A program made the translations under genes and the position numbers. Source: Rhizobiaceae bacterium (GTDB taxonomy: Bacteria; Pseudomonadota; Alphaproteobacteria; Rhizobiales; Rhizobiaceae). From it: DNA of 64,000 bases. A model generated the notes under the pieces. The model had not been told where the DNA came from. It saw only the letters and a list, made by a program, of their open reading frames with translations, and did no database searches. Location of the stretch: positions 345,001 through 409,000 of the forward strand of contig JAILWO010000001.1 of the NCBI GenBank assembly GCA_025698895.1, given 5' to 3'. Of the stretch, positions 9,182 through 18,340 are shown piece by piece. The first letter of the stretch is position 1; each line of letters begins with the position of its first letter.

Positions 9182-9820
9182 ATGAGACACGAACAGGCCG
9201 AGATCATCCGCGAATACGGCCCCTATGAGGGCATCAACGAGATTCACGGCGTGTCCTTCGACGGCAGCAATGTCTGGTTCGCGTCGGGCGAGAGGCTGAA
9301 CGCGCTCGATCCCGACAGCGGCATGACGGTGCGTACGATCGATGTCCCCAGCCATGCCGGAACCGCCTATGACGGCCGGCATCTGTTCCAGCTCGCAGGC
9401 GACAGCATCATGAAGATCGACCCCGACAGCGGACGCGTCCTGACGACGATCCCCGCGCCCGGCAACGGCAATTCGGGTCTGGCCTGGGCGGAAGGGTCGC
9501 TCTGGGTCGGCCAGTATGCCGACAACAGGATCGTCGAGATCGACCCGGAGACCGGCGAGGTCCGGCGCACCATCAACTGCGAACGCCATGTCACGGGCGT
9601 CACCTGGGTCGACGGGGAGCTCTGGCACGGCACCTGGCAGGACGACACGAGCGATCTGAGGCGGATCGACCCCGAGACGGGCGAGGTGCTGACGCGGCTC
9701 GACATGCCGGCCGGCACGGGCGTTTCTGGCCTGGAATCCGACGGCCGCGACAGGCTCTTCGCCGGCGGCGGTCGCAGCGGCAAGCTGCGCGCCATCCGCC
9801 GCCCGGCGAAGGCGGGCTGA
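9182..9820 (+). CDS. Cytosolic beta-propeller protein, YncE/glutamine-cyclotransferase-like
   Basis: A 212-residue protein made of repeated beta-propeller blades. Each blade ends in a variant of the same motif: NALDPDSG, MKIDPDSG, VEIDPETG, RRIDPETG. No signal peptide is present, so it is predicted to stay in the cytosol. Proteins of this type are annotated as SMP-30-, YncE- or glutaminyl-peptide-cyclotransferase-like. I see no catalytic signature that would settle the activity. It follows the TPR/helix-turn-helix gene by 36 bp and is preceded by a GAGACGGAGAAGAAAG ribosome binding site. Its stop lies 5 bp from the stop of the convergent monooxygenase gene. Confidence 0.75.
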   Translation: MRHEQAEIIREYGPYEGINEIHGVSFDGSNVWFASGERLNALDPDSGMTVRTIDVPSHAGTAYDGRHLFQLAGDSIMKIDPDSGRVLTTIPAPGNGNSGLAWAEGSLWVGQYADNRIVEIDPETGEVRRTINCERHVTGVTWVDGELWHGTWQDDTSDLRRIDPETGEVLTRLDMPAGTGVSGLESDGRDRLFAGGGRSGKLRAIRRPAKAG

Positions 9821-9825
9821 CGCGG

Positions 9826-11148
9826 TCATGCCTGCGAGCGAAGCGGGGCCTCCTGCCCAGGCGCGGCCGCGACCTTCGCTCCGGCGGCGATCGTCGGCGG
9901 TGCGGCGTTGAGTGTTTCCATGGCGAAGCCGGCCGCCGCCTTGTAGCCCGCCATGAAAGCGGCGCGTTCGGCGGCGGGTATGACGTCGTCGATATCGTCG
10001 AAGGTCCCGCCGCAACGCTCGTCGACCATGTTGAGCAGCCCGAACGGCCCGGCGCCGCGATTGCGCAGGACGACCTGCGAGATCGGGCCGCAGAGCCGCC
10101 GGTCATAGGCCGCGATCGCGGTCGGCGTGATGCCGTGCGCGACGAGTTCGGCGCCCAGCACGCGCGCGTCGACGATCGCCTGGCTGGCCCCGTTGGAGCC
10201 GGTCGGATACATGGGATGGGCCGCGTCGCCGATGAGCACGACCATGCCGTCCTGCCATGACGGGACGGGATCGCGGTCGATCATCGGGTTCTCGAAGGCG
10301 ATCTGAGCGCCACGGAAGAGCGCCGGCAGGTCGATCCAGTCCCAGGTCCAGCCTTCGAAGTGGTGGATGAAGTCGCTGATCGCGACCGGCCTGAACCAGC
10401 CGGTGTCCGTCCAGCCGCGCGAGGCGTCGACGGTCACCTCGGCGATCCAGTTGATGTCGACGAGGCCCGTAGCCGGGTCGGGCGCCGAGATCGGGTAGAA
10501 GACGACCCGCTGCCGGTGCGTACCGAGCCCGACGAAGGAGGCGCCGGAGCGGATGGGCACGCCCTTGCTCACGCCGCGCCACATGATCGCGCCGCCCCAG
10601 CGTATCGGCGGCTGGTCGGGATGCATCTGGCCACGCATTGCCGAGTGGAGCCCGTCCGCCCCGATCAGCATCGCGCCCTCGACCTCCCCGGCGGAGCCGT
10701 CCGGGCCGGCCACGATCGCGCTGACCCCGCCGTCCGGACCGTTGCGGTAGCCGGTGACGCGATGGCCGAGCCGTACCGCGTCGGCTCCCAGCCGCTCGAC
10801 CACCTTGCGGTGAAGCAGCATCTGCAGCCGGCCGCGATGGACCGAATATTGTGGCCAGCGATAGCCGGCCTCGAGCCCGCGCGGCTCGGAATAGACGTCG
10901 TTGCCGTTGAGGCCGACCAGCGCCCATTCGCGCGCCGGCAGGCCGATCGCGTCGAGTTCGGCGGCCGTGATGCCGAGGTCGAAGAGTTCGCGCACCGCAT
11001 TGGGCTGCAGGTTGATGCCCACCCCCAGCGGCCGCATCTCGCGCACCTGCTCGAAAACGATGCAGGGCACGCCGATCTGATGGAGCGTCAGCGCGGCGGC
11101 GAGACCGCCAATGCCGCCGCCGGCGATCACGACCGGGTGATCCGTCAT
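9826..11148 (-). CDS. FAD-dependent monooxygenase (aromatic hydroxylase, PhzS/salicylate-hydroxylase-like)
   Basis: A 440-residue single-component flavoprotein. The N-terminal dinucleotide-binding fold GGGIGGLAAALTLHQIG (residues about 9-25) binds FAD. The second FAD motif, VVLIGDAAHPMYPTGSNGAS, lies at about residues 300-320. NAD(P)H-dependent enzymes of this family hydroxylate aromatic rings or related substrates; the substrate is unknown here. The ATG at 11148 is preferred because it lies 9 residues before the flavin motif; an ATG at 11184 is possible. A 140-residue hypothetical gene lies upstream on the same strand, 146 bp away. Confidence 0.87.
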   Translation of the reverse strand: MTDHPVVIAGGGIGGLAAALTLHQIGVPCIVFEQVREMRPLGVGINLQPNAVRELFDLGITAAELDAIGLPAREWALVGLNGNDVYSEPRGLEAGYRWPQYSVHRGRLQMLLHRKVVERLGADAVRLGHRVTGYRNGPDGGVSAIVAGPDGSAGEVEGAMLIGADGLHSAMRGQMHPDQPPIRWGGAIMWRGVSKGVPIRSGASFVGLGTHRQRVVFYPISAPDPATGLVDINWIAEVTVDASRGWTDTGWFRPVAISDFIHHFEGWTWDWIDLPALFRGAQIAFENPMIDRDPVPSWQDGMVVLIGDAAHPMYPTGSNGASQAIVDARVLGAELVAHGITPTAIAAYDRRLCGPISQVVLRNRGAGPFGLLNMVDERCGGTFDDIDDVIPAAERAAFMAGYKAAAGFAMETLNAAPPTIAAGAKVAAAPGQEAPLRSQA

Positions 11149-11294
11149 GCGCAGGAATCCCTCTCCGCCCTCGGTCCAGGTCATCGACCGGGCCGCATGT
11201 TCGCACCGCCAGGCGATTCCGCCCGGGCGCGACGTGCTCTAGCGGATCGCGCGGCGGGAGGGAACCGGGCGGAAGGGCGTGGCGGTACTGCTTG

Positions 11295-11717
11295 CTAGGA
11301 ACTGTCGAGACGCGCGACGGCGTCGGCTCCGTCCAGGCGCATCGCCGGGGCCGACAGCGCCAACAGCGCGGCGGACGGGCGGCCCACGCGCCCGGCCTGC
11401 CACGAGGCGAAGCCATCATCCGCGAGGGCCGCGAATGCGGTCGCCAGCGCCCGAAAGCTTGCCGCAAGACGAAGCGCCTCGGCGGGGGCGTAAGGCTCGC
11501 GCGGCTCCGGCAGCGGCCGGCCGTCGGCACGGGGTGCCAGGCGATCGAGACAGTTCCGCGCGACCGACTCGGCCGGACCAAGCAGCCACAGGACCAGACG
11601 GCAGACGGCGCGCGACCGGCTGGCCGCCCGTTCCGCCAGATCGGCGAGCGCAAAAAGGAACGCCGCGATGCGGCCAAGCGCCTTTCTGTTCTCTTCGATA
11701 ATCTGGTTGAATTGCAT
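11295..11717 (-). CDS. Hypothetical protein, Ala/Leu/Arg-rich, helical
   Basis: A 140-residue protein beginning MQFNQIIEENRKALGRI. It is predicted to be mostly alpha-helical, with a semi-hydrophobic central stretch (residues about 15-50) that is not clearly membrane-spanning. I do not recognise a catalytic motif. Codon use matches its neighbours, and the N-terminal part resembles small unannotated proteins I associate with rhizobia. It lies upstream of the monooxygenase gene on the same strand. The function is unknown. Confidence 0.6.
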   Translation of the reverse strand: MQFNQIIEENRKALGRIAAFLFALADLAERAASRSRAVCRLVLWLLGPAESVARNCLDRLAPRADGRPLPEPREPYAPAEALRLAASFRALATAFAALADDGFASWQAGRVGRPSAALLALSAPAMRLDGADAVARLDSS

Positions 11718-11978
11718 GCCGGCCTCTCGTGAATGGAGCCCGAGTGTGCGGCAGGGCCAGGGGGTGTGGACAAAAAAGACGGGCGGGCGGGGAAAAAGGT
11801 AGCGGAATCAGGGGGCGGGGCTTTTGGGGAGGGGGAATTTGTTCACGGGGTGGGGGATGGCCGCGACACCGACGCGGAGACGAAGACTTCCTTCGACCCA
11901 TTGCGGTCATACGACCTCGGCCGCGCCCATGTTATGATCCCGCCCGGCACATCATCGCGCATCTTGGGGAGGTGGAAG

Positions 11979-12416
11979 ATGCCAGCTGTATCCCATGCAG
12001 AGATGAGGACAGCGGCGGAAGAGCTTGCCAGTACGTTCACGCGGACCTGGAATATGCGCGACGGACCAGGCTACGGCGAGGCCTACTGGCCTGATGCCGA
12101 ACTGGTAGACCCGACAGGTCAGATCTGGGGCGACCGCGACGCCATCGCGCAAATGCATGTCGACCTGTGGAGCGGACCCGGCCAGAGCACGGAAGCTACC
12201 GCCCGCGTGCGACGCTTCCGGCCGATAGGCCCCGGGGCGATGGTGCTGGATCTGGATGTGGAGGTGAAGGGCTTCTCTCCAGCGCCGCCTGGTGCGTGGA
12301 AGGACGCCGACGGGACGGTCAGGTCTCACCTCAAGCATGTCGTCGAGAAGCGTGGAGGCGAGTGGAAGATTTTCTCCTCCCAGAACACCTTTGTCGCCGC
12401 CATGCCTCCCAAGTGA
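11979..12416 (+). CDS. SnoaL-like/DUF4440-type small protein (NTF2-like fold)
   Basis: A 145-residue protein with the pattern of the SgcJ/EcaC (DUF4440/SnoaL-like) group of NTF2-like proteins. It has an N-terminal helix with FTRTWNMRDG, a block AELVDPTGQIWGDRDAIAQMH, and a C-terminal strand ending HVVEKRGGEWKIFSSQNT. Members bind small ligands or act as cyclases, isomerases or oxidoreductase-like enzymes; the ligand cannot be predicted. The ATG at 11979 follows a strong GGGGAGGTGGAAG ribosome binding site. Longer in-frame starts upstream are glycine-rich and unlikely. Confidence 0.78.
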   Translation: MPAVSHAEMRTAAEELASTFTRTWNMRDGPGYGEAYWPDAELVDPTGQIWGDRDAIAQMHVDLWSGPGQSTEATARVRRFRPIGPGAMVLDLDVEVKGFSPAPPGAWKDADGTVRSHLKHVVEKRGGEWKIFSSQNTFVAAMPPK

Positions 12417-12434
12417 GCGCAGCCGGCCGAGCCC

Positions 12435-12502
12435 CCTCACCATCGCGCTGCGCGTGCCACCTCTCCCAATCGCATGAGGAAGAGGAGCAGCGGTGGAGAT
12501 TT
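12435..12502. repeat. Intergenic repeat element, copy 1 (diverged)
   Basis: This 68-bp stretch matches a second copy at 14630-14698 in the same orientation. Shared blocks are CTCACC, CGTGCC, CCTCTCCC, GAGGAG and AGCGGTGGAGAT. In this copy the central hairpin is degenerate (CTCTCCCAATCGCATGAGGAAGAG). It lies between the SnoaL-like gene and the LuxR-type gene. Rhizobial genomes are known to carry families of short intergenic palindromic elements; I infer this is one such family. Confidence 0.6.
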
Positions 12503-12549
12503 CCCGCATTTGCCGGTTCTGCTAGACTGGGCCGAGCGAGGGATGGCTC

Positions 12550-13719
12550 ATGGACCGCATGCCGCGACTTCACGAAGGTGAAGTGCCGCTCGAGGCCGAG
12601 CAGCTTTCGGACCTCATCGGCCGGATCTATGACGCGTCGCTCGATCCGGAATTATGGCCCGCGGTACTCGAGAAGCTCTGCGCGTTCGTACCGGGAAGCG
12701 CGGCGAACCTCTTCTCGCAGGACGCGCTCGACCGAACGGCGGATCGCTATTTCAGTTGCGGCTACGATCCCGGTTATGAGGCGCTGTACCTGGAAAAATA
12801 CGCGGCGGTGAGCCCCTTTTTTCCGGCGACGGTGTTCTTCCCGGTCGGCGAGGTGTTCCGCCTCGACGACATCCTCCCGCATTCTGAACTGCAGGCGACG
12901 CGGTTCTATCGAGAATGGATGGAGCCGCAGGGCTACGTCGACGCAATCTGGTGTAACCTCGACAAGACAGCAACCAGCGCGGCACCGTTCGTCGTCGCCC
13001 GCCATCGACGTGACGGGCTGGTCGACGAGGAGACCCAGCGACGGATGCGGCTAATCGCGCCGCATGTCCGCCGGGCGATCCTCATCGGCAAGGTGATAAA
13101 CCTGAAGAGCGTGGAGGCTACCGCCCTCGCCGATACGCTCGATACTCTTGCGGCCGCGGTATTTCTCGTGGACGCGGATGGTCGCGTCATCCACGCCAAC
13201 GCAGCCGGCCATTCCCTGGTTGCCGCGAGAGTTGCCCTGGAGGCCCCCGGCGCGCGGCTCGCCGCGACGGATCCACAGGCCCGCCAGGCGCTTCACGAGA
13301 GCGTCATAAGCGCTGCCGCCGGCGATGCCGCGCTCGGCACCAAAGGCATCTCCCTTTCGCTCCCCGGCCGGGACGGACACGACTACGTCGCCCAGGTGCT
13401 GCCGCTGACCTCGGCCTCCCGGCGACAGGCCAATACCGCCTACGGTGCGACCGCTGCGGTGTTCGTCCACAAGGCGGTTCTGGACCTGCAGTCCCCCCTC
13501 GAGACCGTGACCCGGCGCTACCGGTTGACCGCCGGAGAACTCCGGGTTCTCGTGGCGCTTCTCAACCTCGGCAGCGTTTCCGAAGTCGCCGATGTCCTGG
13601 GCATCTCGGAAGGCACGGTGCGGAACCATCTCCATCGCCTTTTCGAGAAAACGGGCACGTCCCGCCAGGCGGAGCTGGTAAAGCTGGTCGGCGGCTTCGG
13701 CAGTCCGCTCGTCTCATAG
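12550..13719 (+). CDS. LuxR-family transcriptional regulator with PAS-like middle domain
   Basis: A 389-residue regulator. The C-terminal region (about residues 320-385) is a LuxR/GerE helix-turn-helix: LTAGELRVLVALL, then SEVADVLGISEGTVRNHLHRLF. The central part (about 195-300, FLVDADGRVIHANAAG) reads as a PAS domain. The first 150 residues form an unassigned, probably sensory, region. The signal is unknown. It is transcribed towards the secreted HExxH protein gene, 183 bp away, which could be a target or simply a neighbour. A short overlapping GGCTCATGG context gives no strong ribosome binding site. Confidence 0.85.
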   Translation: MDRMPRLHEGEVPLEAEQLSDLIGRIYDASLDPELWPAVLEKLCAFVPGSAANLFSQDALDRTADRYFSCGYDPGYEALYLEKYAAVSPFFPATVFFPVGEVFRLDDILPHSELQATRFYREWMEPQGYVDAIWCNLDKTATSAAPFVVARHRRDGLVDEETQRRMRLIAPHVRRAILIGKVINLKSVEATALADTLDTLAAAVFLVDADGRVIHANAAGHSLVAARVALEAPGARLAATDPQARQALHESVISAAAGDAALGTKGISLSLPGRDGHDYVAQVLPLTSASRRQANTAYGATAAVFVHKAVLDLQSPLETVTRRYRLTAGELRVLVALLNLGSVSEVADVLGISEGTVRNHLHRLFEKTGTSRQAELVKLVGGFGSPLVS

Positions 13720-13902
13720 CACCACCCCGGAAGAACCTCGCTCTATCAGTTGGTAGATGTCTCGCACCGTGCGGGATTCTACACTTCCCGCGATCGAACG
13801 AGGGGGCCCCGCTCTCGATCTCCAGCAAGACCGTGACAGCGCCACCATCGCGGAGGCGCCGGTCTCCCGTCGCCATGCGACGGGCAACTTCGGAGAATCG
13901 AC

Positions 13903-14523
13903 ATGAAGCCCTCGGTCGCAGCAATCGCCTCATGCGTTCTGGTCGCGCTTTGCCTGTCGACGTCGGCAGCGGCGGCGCAGTCGGATGGCAGCGAACGATC
14001 TGGTTTCGAGAACGCGGTTCATGCGGTGATCCTGCCCGGCACCGACTATGCCATCGCGCCGGAAACCCTGACCATCGAAGCTGAATCGGATTCCCTGGAG
14101 GAGCTTCAGGACGCCATCGCGGCCTGGCTTTCTTTCGAATTCGACCTGCCGAGGGCCCACGGGCGGGCCGCCATCGCGTTCGCTCCGGCGACCCGCATGG
14201 CGAGTCTCCGTTTCCGGGATGTGCCATCCGACCGTTGGTCCGGCACCGATGATATCCTGGCGGTCTATGACAGGGAGGCGAGGACCATCTACCTGCCGGA
14301 AGGATGGACGGGGCGCACCCCTGCCGAACTCTCCGTGCTGGTGCACGAGATGGTCCATCACGCGCAGAGCGCCGGCGGCCTTACCTATGAATGCCCCGAG
14401 GCGAGCGAAAAGGCGGCCTATGCCGCTCAGCAGCGGTTTCTGAGCATGTTTGGAAGCAGTCTGGAAACGGACTTCCAGATGGACGGCATGACGGTTCTTG
14501 TGCGCACACGTTGTCTGTACTGA
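13903..14523 (+). CDS. Secreted protein with HExxH motif (DUF6647-like)
   Basis: A 206-residue exported protein with a Sec signal peptide at about residues 1-25. The mature part contains H148-E-M-V-H152 within LSVLVHEMVHHAQ, the zinc-metalloprotease consensus. Conserved-looking blocks ARTIYLPEGWTG and YECPEASEKAAY flank it. I associate this arrangement with the family called DUF6647; no activity is established for it as far as I know. A hairpin (CCCGTCG-CCATG-CGACGGG, 13869-13887) precedes the gene. It is followed by repeat element copy 2, whose long stem may end transcription. Confidence 0.75.
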   Translation: MKPSVAAIASCVLVALCLSTSAAAAQSDGSERSGFENAVHAVILPGTDYAIAPETLTIEAESDSLEELQDAIAAWLSFEFDLPRAHGRAAIAFAPATRMASLRFRDVPSDRWSGTDDILAVYDREARTIYLPEGWTGRTPAELSVLVHEMVHHAQSAGGLTYECPEASEKAAYAAQQRFLSMFGSSLETDFQMDGMTVLVRTRCLY

Positions 14524-14629
14524 TGCGTCCTGCCCCGAATATCCCTTCTTGAATATTCAAGGCCAACGGCAATGTGCTGAAGGTTCTGCCATCTGCAAGA
14601 CGGGTTCGAGCGCAGTCAGCGCGAAGTCG

Positions 14630-14698
14630 CTCACCGTCACGCTTTGCGTGCCTCCTCTCCCCCACTGCGTGGGGGAGAGGAGTAGCGGTGGAGATGTC
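14630..14698. repeat. Intergenic repeat element, copy 2, with 13-bp perfect hairpin
   Basis: This is the second copy of the element at 12435-12502. It contains a perfect 13-bp stem, CTCCTCTCCCCCA (14652-14664) pairing with TGGGGGAGAGGAG (14670-14682), around a 5-base loop. It lies between two convergent genes, the HExxH protein and clpB, so the hairpin could act as a bidirectional transcription stop, though no T-run follows. Confidence 0.65.
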
Positions 14699-14712
14699 GC
14701 GCCCAAGCCGCC

Positions 14713-17334
14713 TCACGCGGCGACCTGGTCCTCGCCCTCCGCCTCCGCCGCGCCGGCGCGGGAGCGGAAGTTGAGGCGGTCCGATCCGGCGGTGATCTTC
14801 ACCGTCGAGCCGTCCCGGATGTCGCCAAGCAGGATCTTCTCCGCCAGCGGATCCTGCAATTCCTTCTGCATGACGCGCTTCAGCGGCCGCGCGCCATAGG
14901 CGGGATCGTAGCCCTTGCCGGCCAGCCATTCGATCGCGTCGGTGTCGAGGTCGAGCACGATCTTGCGGTCGGCGAGAAGCTTTTCCAGGCGTCCGAGCTG
15001 AATCTCGACAATCCGGCCCATTTCCGCGCGGCGCAGCCGGTGGAACAGGATCACCTCGTCCACGCGGTTCAGGAATTCGGGCCGGAACGAGGCCTTGACC
15101 ACGTCCATCACCTGATCGCGCACGGCGTCGACGTCCTGGTCCTCGCCCAGCCCGACCAGATATTCGGCGCCGAGATTGGAGGTCATGACAATCAGCGTGT
15201 TGCGGAAATCGACCGTGCGGCCCTGTCCATCGGTCAGCCGGCCGTCGTCGAGCACCTGAAGCAGCACGTTGAAGACGTCGGGATGCGCCTTCTCGATCTC
15301 GTCGAACAGCACGACCTGATAGGGCCGGCGGCGCACGGCCTCGGTCAGCGCCCCGCCTTCCTCATAGCCGACATAGCCGGGAGGCGCGCCGATCAGCCGG
15401 GCGACCGAGTGCTTCTCCATGAACTCCGACATGTCGATGCGCACCATCGCGCCCTCGTCGTCGAACAGAAACGAGGCCAGCGCCTTGGTGAGCTCGGTCT
15501 TGCCGACGCCGGTCGGGCCGAGGAACATGAACGAGCCGATCGGCCGGTTCGGGTCCTGCAGGCCTGCGCGGGCGCGGCGCACGGCCTTGGAGACAGCCTG
15601 CACCGCCTCGCCCTGGCCGACGACCCGCTTGCCGATCTCGTCTTCCATGCGAAGCAGCTTCTCGCGCTCGCCCTCCAGCATCTTGTCGACGGGAATGCCG
15701 GTCCAGCGCGACACGATATGCGCCACGTGGTCGGGCGAAACGGTCTCCTCGACCATCGAGCCCTTGCCGTCCTCGCGCGCCTCGGCCGCGGCCAGCTTCT
15801 TCTCCAGTTCGGGGATGCGGCCATAGGCCAGTTCGCCCGCCTTCTGGAACTCGCCCTTGCGCTGGGCGATGGCGAGATCGTTGCGCGCCTCGTCCAGTTC
15901 GCGCTTGAGATCGGCGGCTTCGCCAAGCTTGGCCTTCTCGGCCTGCCAGGTCGCCGTCAAGGCGGCCGATTCCTCTTCCAGCCCGGCCAGTTCCTTCTCC
16001 AGCCGCTCGAGTCGGTCCTTCGAGGCTTCGTCCTTCTCGACCTTCAGCGCCTCGCGCTCGATCTTGAGCTGCATGATGCGCCGGTCGACCTCGTCCAGCG
16101 CCTCGGGCTTGGAATCGACCTGCATCCTCAGCCGCGACGCCGCCTCGTCGACCAGATCGATCGCCTTGTCGGGCAGGAAACGGTCGGTGATGTAGCGGTT
16201 CGACAAGGCGGCGGCCGAAACCAGCGCCGAATCGGAGATGCGCACCTTGTGGTGCTGCTCGTACTTCTCCTTCAGCCCGCGCAGGATCGACACCGTGTCC
16301 TCGACCGTCGGCTCGGTCACGAAGACCGGCTGGAAGCGGCGGGCAAGGGCGGCGTCCTTCTCGACATGCTTGCGGTACTCGGCGAGCGTGGTGGCGCCTA
16401 CGCAGTGCAGTTCACCGCGCGCCAGCGCCGGCTTGAGCAGGTTCGAGGCGTCCATCGCGCCGTCCGCCTTGCCCGCGCCGACCAACGTGTGCATCTCGTC
16501 GATGAACAGGATGATCGAGCCCTCGGCCGCCGTGACCTCCGACAGCACCGCCTTTAGGCGCTCCTCGAACTCGCCGCGATATTTCGCGCCGGCGATCAGC
16601 GCGCCCATGTCGAGCGCCATCAATTGCTTGTCTCTGAGCGATTCGGGCACGTCGCCATTGATGATGCGCAGCGCCAGTCCTTCCGCGATCGCGGTCTTGC
16701 CGACGCCGGGTTCGCCGATGAGAACGGGATTGTTCTTGGTGCGCCGCGACAGAACCTGGATCGTGCGGCGGATCTCGTCGTCGCGCCCGATCACCGGGTC
16801 GAGCCGGCCCGACCGCGCTTCCGCCGTCAGGTCGCGCGCATATTTCTTCAGCGCGTCGTAGCCCTGCTCGGCGGAGGCCGAATCGGCCGTGCGGCCCTTG
16901 CGGATGTCGTTGATCGCCTGGTTGAGAGCGGTCGGGGTCACGCCGGCCTTGGCCAGGATGTCGGCGGACTTGGCCGACTTCTCCATCGCCAGCGCCTGAA
17001 GAAGCCGCTCGACCGTGACGAAGCTGTCGCCGGCCTTCCTGGCCAGTTCCTCGGCCGTGGAAAACACCTTCGCCAGCGGCTGCGCCATGTAGAGCTGCCC
17101 GTTGCCGCCCTCGACCTGCGGCATCGCCTTGAGCGCCGCATCGATGCCGAGCTTGACGTCGGCCGGCCGGCCGCCCGCGCGCTCGATGAGCGAAGCGGCG
17201 AAGCCTTCGCTGTCATCGACCAGCACCTTCAATATGTGTTCGGGGGTGAACTGCTGGTGGTTGCGCGAGAGCGCCATCGTCTGGGCCGACTGGATGAAGC
17301 CGCGCACCCGCTCGGAATATTTCTCGATGTTCAT
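14713..17334 (-). CDS. clpB: ATP-dependent disaggregase ClpB
   Basis: An 873-residue hexameric AAA+ chaperone that extracts proteins from aggregates together with DnaK. All expected parts are present. These are the N-domain (residues about 1-150), nucleotide-binding domain 1 with [13 protein letters not shown], the long coiled-coil middle domain (about 410-525, rich in Lys/Glu/Leu), and nucleotide-binding domain 2 with [18 protein letters not shown]-terminal tail ends GEDQVAA. The length is normal for ClpB. A heat-shock-sigma-like promoter is visible upstream (17425-17453). The gene ends the ptsP-prfA-prmC-DUF4167-clpB block but has its own promoter and follows a terminator. Confidence 0.97.
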   Translation of the reverse strand: MNIEKYSERVRGFIQSAQTMALSRNHQQFTPEHILKVLVDDSEGFAASLIERAGGRPADVKLGIDAALKAMPQVEGGNGQLYMAQPLAKVFSTAEELARKAGDSFVTVERLLQALAMEKSAKSADILAKAGVTPTALNQAINDIRKGRTADSASAEQGYDALKKYARDLTAEARSGRLDPVIGRDDEIRRTIQVLSRRTKNNPVLIGEPGVGKTAIAEGLALRIINGDVPESLRDKQLMALDMGALIAGAKYRGEFEERLKAVLSEVTAAEGSIILFIDEMHTLVGAGKADGAMDASNLLKPALARGELHCVGATTLAEYRKHVEKDAALARRFQPVFVTEPTVEDTVSILRGLKEKYEQHHKVRISDSALVSAAALSNRYITDRFLPDKAIDLVDEAASRLRMQVDSKPEALDEVDRRIMQLKIEREALKVEKDEASKDRLERLEKELAGLEEESAALTATWQAEKAKLGEAADLKRELDEARNDLAIAQRKGEFQKAGELAYGRIPELEKKLAAAEAREDGKGSMVEETVSPDHVAHIVSRWTGIPVDKMLEGEREKLLRMEDEIGKRVVGQGEAVQAVSKAVRRARAGLQDPNRPIGSFMFLGPTGVGKTELTKALASFLFDDEGAMVRIDMSEFMEKHSVARLIGAPPGYVGYEEGGALTEAVRRRPYQVVLFDEIEKAHPDVFNVLLQVLDDGRLTDGQGRTVDFRNTLIVMTSNLGAEYLVGLGEDQDVDAVRDQVMDVVKASFRPEFLNRVDEVILFHRLRRAEMGRIVEIQLGRLEKLLADRKIVLDLDTDAIEWLAGKGYDPAYGARPLKRVMQKELQDPLAEKILLGDIRDGSTVKITAGSDRLNFRSRAGAAEAEGEDQVAA

Positions 17335-17424
17335 TCGCTGTCTCCTTCCCTCCCCGGCCCTTCTCGAGGCGCCGGTTCGGCTCCTGGTGACGGGCCGCCA
17401 TTATGGCCGGCCCAGTTGGGCAAG

Positions 17425-17453
17425 ATATGGGAATGGGTCGCCTGGCGCTCAAG
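17425..17453 (-). promoter_or_regulatory. Candidate RpoH (sigma-32) promoter of clpB
   Basis: On the minus strand the sequence reads CTTG (17453-17450), an 18-base spacer, then CCCATAT (17431-17425). The alphaproteobacterial RpoH consensus is approximately CTTG-N17/18-CYTATnT, so only one core position differs. The -10 lies about 90 bp upstream of the clpB start, and clpB is a classical RpoH target. This is motif matching by eye; no transcription start is known. Confidence 0.55.
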
Positions 17454-17553
17454 ATCGTTGATAAGGGTCAAACAGGCCGCGAAACAGCGCGCGATGCGTA
17501 TCTGACGCCCCATCGTTGAAAACCTCGCCCGGCGCGTTGAACCGCGACCCAAC

Positions 17554-17580
17554 AAAAAAGCGGGGCCGAAGCCCCGCTTT
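17554..17580 (-). terminator. Intrinsic terminator after the DUF4167 gene
   Basis: Read on the minus strand the sequence is AAAGCGGGGC-TTCG-GCCCCGCTTT followed directly by a T-run. This is a 10-bp stem with a UUCG-type loop. It lies 29 bp beyond the stop of the DUF4167 gene and separates it from clpB. This is a textbook Rho-independent terminator. Confidence 0.88.
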
Positions 17581-17608
17581 GGATGTCCTTGCAGAAAATG
17601 CGCAGAGC

Positions 17609-18340
17609 CTAGTCCGGCTGTTCGGCCGCCGATACGTCCGCGCCGGCCGAAGCGGCCCGCGGCGCCGCATCGTCCTCGCCGCCCTGTTCGCCGTCGCGGC
17701 CGCGGTTGTTGCGGCGCGGCCTGCGGCCGCGCTTGCGCGGCCCCTCGCCGTCTTCGCCCGTCTCGCCGGATGCCTGCTGACCGTCGTCCTGGTCCTGCTC
17801 GCCGCCATTGTCGGGCCGGCGGCGCTGGCGGCGCGGACCGTTGGCCTGGTCGTGATCGTGGCCGTTGGAGCCGTTCATGGCGTTCTGCTCAAGCGCGACC
17901 TCGGCCGGCGTGCCCTCGATCACCGGCTGCGGACCGGAACCATCATTGGCCTGCTGGTTGCGGTTCTGCGGCTGGTTGGCCTGGGGCGCCTGGAGGAAGG
18001 GCGGCGGATCGAAATCCTCATCCGAATCGTCATCGATCTCGATGCGCTGCTCGCGCTGCGTCTGCTGGGCCTGCTGCGCCTGGGCGGCGGCGATGATGCG
18101 ATTGTAGTGCTCGGCATGCTGGAGATAATTCTCCGCCATGACGCGGTCGCCGGAACTCTGCGCATCGCGTGCCAGCGTCGCGTATTTGTCGGCGATCTGC
18201 TGGGCGGTGCCGCGGATTTTCACGTCCGGGCCGTTCGATTCATAGCTGCGGGTGAGCGGGTTGGGCCCCCTGCGGTTCTGGTTGTTCTGCCCGCCGCCTC
18301 CGCGGCCGCGCATCCGCCTGTTCTGCTGCTGTGGCCTCAT
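17609..18340 (-). CDS. DUF4167 domain protein, probable RNA-associated
   Basis: A 243-residue protein starting MRPQQQNRRMRGRGGGGQ. The N-terminal DUF4167 domain (about residues 20-95) contains LTRSYESNGPDVKIRGTAQQ and the helical block NYLQHAEHYNRI. The rest is low complexity, rich in Gln, Arg, Gly, Asp and Asn, ending in acidic and Arg/Gly patches. RGG-type tracts suggest nucleic-acid binding, but no function is established for the family to my knowledge. In Hyphomicrobiales it is characteristically found between prmC and clpB, as here. Confidence 0.88.
   Translation of the reverse strand: MRPQQQNRRMRGRGGGGQNNQNRRGPNPLTRSYESNGPDVKIRGTAQQIADKYATLARDAQSSGDRVMAENYLQHAEHYNRIIAAAQAQQAQQTQREQRIEIDDDSDEDFDPPPFLQAPQANQPQNRNQQANDGSGPQPVIEGTPAEVALEQNAMNGSNGHDHDQANGPRRQRRRPDNGGEQDQDDGQQASGETGEDGEGPRKRGRRPRRNNRGRDGEQGGEDDAAPRAASAGADVSAAEQPD

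Noticed and set aside
10103-11773. A 556-codon frame overlapping the monooxygenase gene on the same strand
   Set aside because: Arg/Pro-rich frame shadow of the FAD monooxygenase; no motif survives in it.
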